Shown here one piece after another: positions 58,019 through 64,000 of a DNA stretch of 64,000 bases. Both the position numbers and the translations under genes were made by a program. Below the pieces are notes generated by a model that was not told where the DNA came from, ran no database searches, and worked only from the letters and a program-made list of their open reading frames with translations. The DNA is taken from positions 594,500 to 658,499 of the forward strand of contig NZ_KZ559467.1 in the NCBI RefSeq assembly GCF_002850745.1, given 5' to 3'. Numbering within the stretch: position 1 is the stretch's first letter; every line of letters begins with the position of its first letter. The stretch is from Nonomuraea indica (lineage in GTDB: Bacteria > Actinomycetota > Actinomycetes > Streptosporangiales > Streptosporangiaceae).

Positions 58019-58939
58019 GTGATCTGCCCGATTCTGGGAGGTGCGGCCCTGGACCCGATCGCGGAAGCCCTGCTGAAGCAAGTCCGCCACGAACTCGGTT
58101 ACCGGGAGAAGGGCGGCCAGCACACCAAGTTCGGCCACTGGTACGCCGAGCGCGTCCAGGACCCCCAGTACCGGGACGCGCCCTGGTGCGACATGTTCAT
58201 CGCCTGGGCGGCCGACAAGGCGGGGGTCGCCGACTACGTCGGGCAGTTCGCCTGGACGCCGTCCCATGCCGTGTGGTTCATCAAGCAGGACGCCTGGAGC
58301 ACCGAGCCCGAGCCGGGGGCGCTGGTCTTCTTCGACTGGAAGGGCGGCAAGAGCTACCAGGGCGTGGACCACGTCGGCGTCGTCGAGCGCGTGTCCGGGG
58401 ACAAGATCCACACCATCGAGGCGAACGTCGACCGCGTCTGGCTCAAGCGCAAGGTCCGCGACACCGACAAGGTCGTCGGCTACGGGCTGCCGCGCGTCGT
58501 CAAGGCCAACGCCCAGCTCACCGAGATCCGCAGCACCGAGCGGCCGCTGGCGCCGGCGGCCCGCGCCCGCGAGGCGCAGGACTCGCCGTTCGACGTCCTG
58601 GGCACGCCGCAGGCGCTGCTGGCGGCGATGGTGCTGACGACGGTTGTCCTGTCCCTCCGCTTCGCCGGCCGCCGCCGCGGCACCCACCGCCGCCTCGCCA
58701 CCCTCTGGAACGCGCCACCCCACCCCCGCACACCGCCGCCCCACACGCGACCTCGCCCCACGGCAGGCCACCTCACCGCCGCCCACCCCACCGTGGACCC
58801 CACCGCCCACCCGACCGTGGACTCCGCCGACGGGCCGTCCGGTCCGCCGTCCGTGACCGTTCCCCGGGCGCGCGTTCCCGCCGGAGCCGGGAGCGCCGGC
58901 GCCCCCACCCGGCGCAGGCCGTACGAGCCGAAACCCTGA
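58019..58939 (+). CDS. CHAP-domain protein with C-terminal membrane helix
   Basis: A 306-residue protein. Residues about 20-165 form a CHAP amidase/peptidase domain with nucleophile Cys in PWCDMF (about 57), His in DHVGVVE (about 122) and the acidic residue in HTIEAN. One membrane helix is near 200-220 and the tail is Pro/Thr/His-rich. There is no N-terminal signal, so the topology is unusual for a peptidoglycan enzyme. The GTG at 58019 is the only usual start, but the strong GGGAGGT at 58036-58042 is set for a CTG at 58049, which would give LDPIAEALL as the N terminus. Confidence 0.78.
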   Translation: MICPILGGAALDPIAEALLKQVRHELGYREKGGQHTKFGHWYAERVQDPQYRDAPWCDMFIAWAADKAGVADYVGQFAWTPSHAVWFIKQDAWSTEPEPGALVFFDWKGGKSYQGVDHVGVVERVSGDKIHTIEANVDRVWLKRKVRDTDKVVGYGLPRVVKANAQLTEIRSTERPLAPAARAREAQDSPFDVLGTPQALLAAMVLTTVVLSLRFAGRRRGTHRRLATLWNAPPHPRTPPPHTRPRPTAGHLTAAHPTVDPTAHPTVDSADGPSGPPSVTVPRARVPAGAGSAGAPTRRRPYEPKP

Positions 58940-59030
58940 CGGGACAGCGGGGGACGCGGACCTGGATCGGCGGCTGCGGGTTCGCGGGATCACCACCCTG
59001 GTCGTCGCCGGCATCACCACCAGCGGTGTC

Positions 59031-59255
59031 GTGCTGTCCACCGTCACCGACGCCGCCGACCGCGACCAACGGCTCCACGTCCTGTCCGACTGCGTCACCG
59101 ATCCGGACCCGCGAACCCACCGGACGCTGATGACCGGCGCTCTCCCGAGGCCGGCCGACATCGTCGACACCGCCGGACTGCGCTCGCTCCTGTACGAGAA
59201 CGGCCCGCTTCCGCCGGGGGCCGGAGAGTCCGTCGCCCCATTCGGTGGGAAATAG
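59031..59255 (+). CDS. Small hypothetical protein, start uncertain
   Basis: From the GTG at 59031 it encodes 74 residues with no known family. The same frame stays open upstream and reads like a membrane or signal helix (LDRRLRVRGITTLVVAGITT) that could begin at a CTG at 58962, with GGGGGA in front. The gene ends directly at the palindrome in front of icmF. It could be a short secreted protein or no gene. Confidence 0.35.
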   Translation: MLSTVTDAADRDQRLHVLSDCVTDPDPRTHRTLMTGALPRPADIVDTAGLRSLLYENGPLPPGAGESVAPFGGK

Positions 59256-59267
59256 TAGGACGTCCTA
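59256..59267. promoter_or_regulatory. TetR-type palindrome in front of icmF
   Basis: TAGGACGTCCTA is a perfect 12-bp palindrome 42 bp before the icmF start and next to a TAGTAT (-10-like) sequence at 59265-59270. It probably regulates icmF. No regulator gene lies beside it, so the binder is encoded elsewhere. Confidence 0.65.
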
Positions 59268-59308
59268 GTATCTTCGTAGTGAGGCCCCGCACAAAGGAGT
59301 GAGAAGCC

Positions 59309-62300
59309 GTGCACGCACCGGTTCACCCCGTCCGATTCGTGACGGCCGCGGCCCTGTTCGACGGCCACGACGCGGCGATCAACATCATGCGGCGCATCCT
59401 CCAGTCGCAGGGGGCGGAGGTCATCCACCTCGGGCACAACCGCTCGGTGGACGAGATCGTCACCGCCGCCATCCAGGAGGACGTCCAGGGCGTGGCGATC
59501 AGCTCCTACCAGGGCGGCCATGTCGAGTTCTTCAGCTACCTCGTCGAGCTCCTGCGCGAGCGCGGGGCCGGCCACATCAGGGTGTACGGCGGAGGCGGCG
59601 GGGTCATCGTCCAGGACGAGATCGACCTGCTCCACTCCCGTGGCGTGGCCCGCATCTTCTCGCCCGAGGACGGCCAGCGCCTCGGCCTGCCCGGGATGAT
59701 CAACAAGCTGATCGAGGAGTGCGACGTCGAGCTGACGGGCGAGCCCCCGGTCGAGGCCGTCGTCTCCGGCGACCAGGCCGCCCTCGCCCGGGCGATCACC
59801 CTCATCGAGACCGGCAGGGCCACGGACACCCTGCTCGACGGGCTGCGTGCCGCCGGACGCGAGCGGCGGGCGCCCGTGCTCGGCGTCACGGGCACGGGCG
59901 GCTCGGGCAAGTCGTCGCTCACCGACGAGCTGGTGCGGCGCTTCCGGGTGGACAACGACGACAAGCTGCGCATCGCGATCATCGCCATCGACCCGACCCG
60001 CAGGCGGGGCGGCGGCGCGCTGCTGGGCGACCGCATCCGCATGAACAGCCTGGGCCCCCAGACCTACTTCCGCTCCCTGGCCACCCGGGGCGCCGCGAAC
60101 GAGGTGCCCGCCTGCCTCGACGACGTCGTCACCGCCTGCCGCTCGGCCGGCTACGACCTGGTCGTCGTCGAGACCCCCGGCATCGGCCAGGGCGACGCCG
60201 GGATCGTGCCGCACGTGGACGTGCCGGTCTACGTCATGACGCCCGAGTTCGGCGCGGCCTCCCAGCTGGAGAAGATCGACATGCTCGACTTCGCCGAGGC
60301 CGTCGTGATCAACAAGTACGAGCGGCGCGGCGCCGAGGACGCCCTGCGCGACGTGCGCCGGCAGCTCCTGCGCAACCGCGAGGCGTTCGGCGTGCCGCCG
60401 GAGCAGATGCCGGTCTTCGGCACGATCGCCGCCCGTTACAACGACGCCGGCGTCACGGCCCTCTACCACCATCTCAAGGGCCTGCTGGTGGACAAGGGGA
60501 TGCAGGCCGGCCCCGGCCTGCTCGCGCCGGTCCGCGGGCGCACGTCCGAGATCTCCGCGGCCATCGTGCCGCCGGCCCGCGCCCGCTACCTCGCCGAGAT
60601 CGCCGAGACCGTCCGCGCCTACCACGCCGAGACCGAGGCCCAGGCGGAGGTGGCCCGCCGCCGCCAGCAGCTCGCCGCGGTCCGCGCCCTGCTCGACGGG
60701 GACGACGACCGGCTGGCAGAGCTGGAACGGCGGGCCGAGGGGGAGCTGAGCGACGAGAGCCGGGCGCTGCTCGACTCCTGGCCCGCCACCCGCGAGCAGT
60801 ACACCGCCGACGAGCTGGTGGTGAAGGTCCGCGACCGGGAGATCCACACGCCGCTGTGGCGCGAGACGCTGTCGGGCAACCGCATCCCCCGGGTGGCGCT
60901 GCCCCGGCACACCGACCACGGCGAGCTGCTGAGGTTCCTGCGGGCCGAGAACCTGCCCGGCAGGTTCCCGTTCACGGCCGGGGTGTTCCCGTTCAAGCGG
61001 GACGACGAGGACCCGACCCGGATGTTCGCCGGCGAGGGCGACCCGTTCCGCACCAACCGGCGGTTCAAGCTGCTGTCGGAGGGCCAGCCCGCGACCCGGC
61101 TGTCCACCGCGTTCGACTCGGTCACGCTGTACGGCAACGACCCCGACCTGCGGCCCGACATCTACGGCAAGGTGGGCACGTCCGGCGTCTCCATCGCCAC
61201 GCTCGACGACATGAAGGTCCTCTACGACGGCTTCGACCTGACCGCGCCCAACACGTCCGTCTCGATGACCATCAACGGCCCGGCCCCGACGATCCTGGCG
61301 TTCTTCCTCAACGCCGCCGTCGACCAGGCTCTCGACAGGTGGCGGGCCGAGCACGGGCGCGAGCCGGGTCCCGACGAGGCCCGCGAGGTGCGGGCGCGCA
61401 CCCTCGCCACGGTCCGCGGCACGGTGCAGGCCGACATCCTCAAGGAGGACCAGGGCCAGAACACCTGCATCTTCTCCACCGAGTTCAGCCTGCGGATGAT
61501 GGCCGACATCCAGGAGTGGTTCATCGCCAACGGGGTGCGCAACTTCTACTCGGTGTCGATCTCCGGCTACCACATCGCCGAGGCCGGAGCCAACCCGATC
61601 AGCCAGCTCGCCTTCACCCTGGCCAACGGCTTCACCTACGTCGAGGCGTATCTCGCGCGCGGGATGAAGGTGGACGACTTCGCGCCCAACCTGTCGTTCT
61701 TCTTCTCCAACGGCATGGACCCCGAATACAGCGTGCTCGGCCGGGTGGCTCGCCGCATCTGGGCGGTCGCGATGCGCGAGAGGTACGGCGCCGGCGAGCG
61801 TTCCCAGAAGCTCAAGTACCACATCCAGACCTCGGGCCGGTCCCTGCACGCCCAGGAGATGGACTTCAACGACATCCGCACGACCCTGCAGGCCCTCATC
61901 GCCGTCTACGACAACTGCAACAGCCTGCACACCAACGCCTTCGACGAGGCCGTCACCACCCCGTCGGCCGACTCGGTGCGCCGCGCGATGGCCATCCAGC
62001 TCATCATCAACCGCGAGTGGGGCCTGGCCCGCAACGAGAACCCGCTGCAGGGCTCGTACATCATCGACGAGCTGACCGACCTGGTCGAGGAGGCGGTGCT
62101 GCGCGAGTTCGAGCGGTTGTCGGACCGGGGCGGCGTGCTCGGCGCGATGGAGACCGGCTACCAGCGCGGCCGCATCCAGGACGAGTCGATGCTGTACGAG
62201 ACGCGCAAGCACGACGGCTCGCTGCCCATCATCGGCGTCAACACCTTCCGCAACCCGCGCGGCGACGAGCCCCGGCAGGACAAGCTGGAGCTGGCCCGGG

Positions 62301-62518
62301 GCACCGAGGAGGAGAAGCGGTCGCAGCTGACCCGGCTGCACGACTTCCACGAGCGGCACCGCGGCGAGTCGCCCGCCGCGCTGGCCCGGCTGCGCGAGGT
62401 CGCCATGTCCGACGGCAACGCCTTCGAGGTGCTCATGGAGGCCGCCCGGGTCTGCTCGCTGGGACAGATCACCGACGCCCTGTTCGAGGCGGGAGGCCAG
62501 TACCGCCGCAACGTGTGA
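59309..62518 (+). CDS. icmF: Fused isobutyryl-CoA mutase (IcmF)
   Basis: A 1069-residue B12-dependent mutase that interconverts isobutyryl-CoA and n-butyryl-CoA, and in some homologues isovaleryl-/pivalyl-CoA. In order: cobalamin-binding domain (about 10-150, DGHDAAI with the B12 His, GGGGG), a MeaB-like G-protein chaperone (P-loop GTGGSGKS at about 194-201, NKYERRG), a linker and the (beta/alpha)8 acyl-CoA mutase domain to the end. The fused chaperone identifies IcmF rather than methylmalonyl-CoA mutase. The GTG start follows AAAGGAGTGAG. A BtuF-like protein gene is 1 kb downstream. Confidence 0.95.
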   Translation: MHAPVHPVRFVTAAALFDGHDAAINIMRRILQSQGAEVIHLGHNRSVDEIVTAAIQEDVQGVAISSYQGGHVEFFSYLVELLRERGAGHIRVYGGGGGVIVQDEIDLLHSRGVARIFSPEDGQRLGLPGMINKLIEECDVELTGEPPVEAVVSGDQAALARAITLIETGRATDTLLDGLRAAGRERRAPVLGVTGTGGSGKSSLTDELVRRFRVDNDDKLRIAIIAIDPTRRRGGGALLGDRIRMNSLGPQTYFRSLATRGAANEVPACLDDVVTACRSAGYDLVVVETPGIGQGDAGIVPHVDVPVYVMTPEFGAASQLEKIDMLDFAEAVVINKYERRGAEDALRDVRRQLLRNREAFGVPPEQMPVFGTIAARYNDAGVTALYHHLKGLLVDKGMQAGPGLLAPVRGRTSEISAAIVPPARARYLAEIAETVRAYHAETEAQAEVARRRQQLAAVRALLDGDDDRLAELERRAEGELSDESRALLDSWPATREQYTADELVVKVRDREIHTPLWRETLSGNRIPRVALPRHTDHGELLRFLRAENLPGRFPFTAGVFPFKRDDEDPTRMFAGEGDPFRTNRRFKLLSEGQPATRLSTAFDSVTLYGNDPDLRPDIYGKVGTSGVSIATLDDMKVLYDGFDLTAPNTSVSMTINGPAPTILAFFLNAAVDQALDRWRAEHGREPGPDEAREVRARTLATVRGTVQADILKEDQGQNTCIFSTEFSLRMMADIQEWFIANGVRNFYSVSISGYHIAEAGANPISQLAFTLANGFTYVEAYLARGMKVDDFAPNLSFFFSNGMDPEYSVLGRVARRIWAVAMRERYGAGERSQKLKYHIQTSGRSLHAQEMDFNDIRTTLQALIAVYDNCNSLHTNAFDEAVTTPSADSVRRAMAIQLIINREWGLARNENPLQGSYIIDELTDLVEEAVLREFERLSDRGGVLGAMETGYQRGRIQDESMLYETRKHDGSLPIIGVNTFRNPRGDEPRQDKLELARGTEEEKRSQLTRLHDFHERHRGESPAALARLREVAMSDGNAFEVLMEAARVCSLGQITDALFEAGGQYRRNV

Positions 62519-62522
62519 GCAC

Positions 62523-63326
62523 TCAGGCCTTGCGGCCGACCCCGCCCAGCGCCAGCGACGCGGCGGGGTCGGCCGTGAAGTCGACCGCGTCGGCCTCGTC
62601 GGGCCGCCACTGCGGCAGCCAGACCAGCCCCGGCTCGGCCGGCTCGAACCCGGCGAGCAGTTCCGCGATCCGGTCCCGGCCGCGCGGGGTGAAGGGGATG
62701 CCGGCGCGCCGGTAGACCTCGCCGGCCGCCGCCACGGCGGCCGGCCGGGCGTCGCCGGTGGCGTGCGACAGGACGAGGTGGCTGCCGGGCGCCATCGCGC
62801 GGCGCAGCGCGGCGACGATGCGGGTGGGGCCGTCGGCGTCGCCGACGAAGTGCAGGACGGCGCCGAGGACGATCCCGACGGGCTCGGCGAAGTCGATGAC
62901 CCGCAGCACGTCGGGATGCCCGAGGATGGCCTCGGGATCGCGCAGGTCGCCCTCCGCGACGGCGGTGCGGCCGTCGTCGGCGGGCAGCGCCCGCAGGTGG
63001 GTGAGCACGACGGGGTCGTGGTCCACGTAGGCCACGCGCGCCCCCGGCGCGGCCCGGCCGGCCACCTCGTGCACGGTCGCCCGGGTGGGCAGCCCGGTGC
63101 CGATGTCGACGAACTGCCGCACGCCCGCCTCCGCCAGCCGCCGCACGGCCCGCAGCACGAACGCCCTGTTGGCCCGAGCGGCGGCACGCATCTCGGGCGC
63201 CGCGCGCAGCATCTCCTCCGCCGCCTCCCGGTCCACCGCCAGATGGTCCTTGCCCCCGAGGAGGTAGTCGTAGAGCCGGGCGATGTTGGGCGTGGTGGGA
63301 TCGAAGCCCTGTAATTCTCGCTCCAA
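62523..63326 (-). CDS. DUF574/Methyltransf_19 SAM-dependent methyltransferase
   Basis: A 267-residue protein of the actinobacterial DUF574 (SAM methyltransferase) family. The N-terminal signature TTPNIARLYDYLLGGKDHLAVDREAA is followed by a Rossmann fold with QFVDIGTGLP near 93 and AYVDHDPVVL. The TTG at 63326 is chosen because GGGGGA precedes it and the length matches the family; more upstream in-frame starts are possible up to 63407. These genes are numerous in actinomycetes and the substrate is unknown. It ends 4 bp after icmF on the opposite strand. Confidence 0.85.
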   Translation of the reverse strand: MERELQGFDPTTPNIARLYDYLLGGKDHLAVDREAAEEMLRAAPEMRAAARANRAFVLRAVRRLAEAGVRQFVDIGTGLPTRATVHEVAGRAAPGARVAYVDHDPVVLTHLRALPADDGRTAVAEGDLRDPEAILGHPDVLRVIDFAEPVGIVLGAVLHFVGDADGPTRIVAALRRAMAPGSHLVLSHATGDARPAAVAAAGEVYRRAGIPFTPRGRDRIAELLAGFEPAEPGLVWLPQWRPDEADAVDFTADPAASLALGGVGRKA

Positions 63327-63520
63327 CCGGCGATCCCCCGATCCAGAGACGATCTTTTGCTGAGAGTGTACGGATCCGTCAGCCCTTTTGTGGAGTACTC
63401 TACGCAATTCAACAGAATTTTGTTCGTCCCGCCGGAAGCGGCCCCGCGTCCGCGCCCGAGAGCGGCGCCGGGTCCCGGGCGCTCCGGACCGGCGCGGCCC
63501 CGGCCGTTAGGGTGGCGAGG

Positions 63521-64000
63521 GTGACGGACGACGCGGAATTCGCCGACGACACGAAAACGGCAGACGCGGCATGCGCCGACGACACCGGGGCGGTTGTCCG
63601 CGTGCCCGGGACCGTGCGGCGGATCGTGTCGCTCGTCCCCTCGCTGACCGAGTCCGTGGCGGCGACCCTGCCCGGCGCCCTGGTGGGGGCCACCGACTGG
63701 TGCTCCCACCCGCCCGGCCTGGACGTCGCGCGGGTGCGCGGCACCAAGAACCCCGACCTCGACGCGATCAGGCGGCTGCGGCCCGACGTGGTGCTCGCCA
63801 ACGCCGAGGAGAACCGCGAGCCGGACCTCGTGGCGCTGCGCGAGGCGGGCCTGGCCGTGTGGGTGACGCGGATCGAGACGCTCGACGGGGCGTTCGCCTC
63901 CCTCGACCGGATGTTCCGCCACGCGTGCCGCACCGGCCGGCCCGGCTGGCTGGAGCGGGCCGAGCAGGTGTGGCGGGGGGGGGGGGGGGGGGGGGGGGGG
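63521..64000 (+). CDS. BtuF-like helical-backbone metal/cobalamin receptor, truncated at window end
   Basis: About 150 reliable residues of a class III binding protein. Features are RRIVSLVPSLTESVAATLPGALVGATDWCSHP and VRGTKNPDLDAIRRLRPDVVLANAEENREPDL, as in BtuF and FepB-like proteins. There is no signal peptide or lipobox, so it may be cytosolic, a known variant in actinobacteria annotated as a helical backbone metal receptor. A possible cobalamin ligand would fit the nearby B12 enzyme icmF. The frame is destroyed from 63975 by the G run. Confidence 0.72.
   Translation, partial: MTDDAEFADDTKTADAACADDTGAVVRVPGTVRRIVSLVPSLTESVAATLPGALVGATDWCSHPPGLDVARVRGTKNPDLDAIRRLRPDVVLANAEENREPDLVALREAGLAVWVTRIETLDGAFASLDRMFRHACRTGRPGWLERAEQVWRGGGGGGGG
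63975..64000. other. Poly-G run at the end (likely sequencing/assembly artefact)
   Basis: Twenty-six consecutive G bases end the window, inside a conserved coding sequence. A real run would encode only Gly in a region where the family does not have it. Poly-G tails are typical of two-colour sequencing at read or contig ends. Confidence 0.9.

Noticed and set aside
58007..63922. Very long open frame on the minus strand, antisense to icmF (about 1970 codons)
   Set aside because: It is the GC-bias shadow of icmF and its neighbours. It has no family features, while the plus strand encodes a full, recognisable mutase.

Overview
The window is chromosomal DNA from a very GC-rich, mycelial-type actinomycete. 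A member of the Streptosporangiales, such as Nonomuraea, is my best guess, but the sequence alone does not settle the genus. Supporting signs are strong GC bias at third codon positions, frequent GTG and TTG starts, ATGA/GTGA stop-start overlaps, mycothiol-type DinB isomerases, a BTAD (AfsR-type) giant regulator, a DUF574 methyltransferase, DUF3040, and Zur, IdeR/DmdR and LacI-type operators. No rRNA, tRNA, transposase, integrase or CRISPR array was seen. The last 26 bases are a pure G run that cuts a gene, which looks like a contig-end artefact.

Layout. 1-4.6 kb: start of xylose isomerase divergent from a ROK regulator, an arginase-family enzyme divergent from a CGNR zinc-finger regulator, and a coupled pair of coiled-coil membrane proteins, one carrying a collagen-like stalk. 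4.6-8.0 kb: the iron-uptake operon efeUOB under a near-perfect iron box. 8.2-13.5 kb: a LanB-like protein without an elimination domain, followed by a TPR-AAA+ ATPase and a TPR membrane protein; this is the most unusual cluster. 13.5-19.1 kb: an ABC sugar transporter operon ending in a GH5 glycosidase, with a divergent LacI regulator and three CGAAA-N-TTTCG operators. 19.1-24.1 kb: a PAF-AH-like secreted lipase, a NarL-type two-component system, a MazG-like hydrolase, and a TetR regulator with a divergent membrane protein. 24.3-34.5 kb: an AfsR-like regulator, an AHSA1 protein, a 1095-residue DUF6493-like protein, a lipase and a mycothiol-type isomerase, with many young GC-rich tandem repeats.

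34.6-45.6 kb: a small secreted protein, recQ, a secreted S1 protease with a duplicated upstream dyad, a Zur-controlled zinc-free L31 (rpmE2), DUF3040, another DinB protein, secreted proteins and a PfkB homologue with an eroded active site. 45.5-51.0 kb: a five-gene cellobiose-type operon (binding protein, two permeases, GH1 beta-glucosidase, LacI repressor) with a GAGAGCGCTCTC operator. 51.2-54.3 kb: divergent glutaryl-CoA dehydrogenase and class III CoA-transferase genes plus a GntR regulator, probably glutarate catabolism. 54.3-57.9 kb: an N6-adenine methylase co-oriented with a Ser/Thr kinase, and a divergent PP2C phosphatase. 58.0-64.0 kb: a CHAP protein, the fused isobutyryl-CoA mutase icmF, a DUF574 methyltransferase and the start of a BtuF-like metal/cobalamin-binding protein.

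The genes suggest a soil saprophyte with several plant-polymer uptake modules, each with its own LacI or ROK repressor, together with metal homeostasis (EfeUOB, Zur/L31) and B12-dependent acyl-CoA metabolism. A recurring oddity is the in-frame expansion of Gly/Pro/Ala-rich tandem repeats within otherwise conserved proteins and in the gaps between genes.
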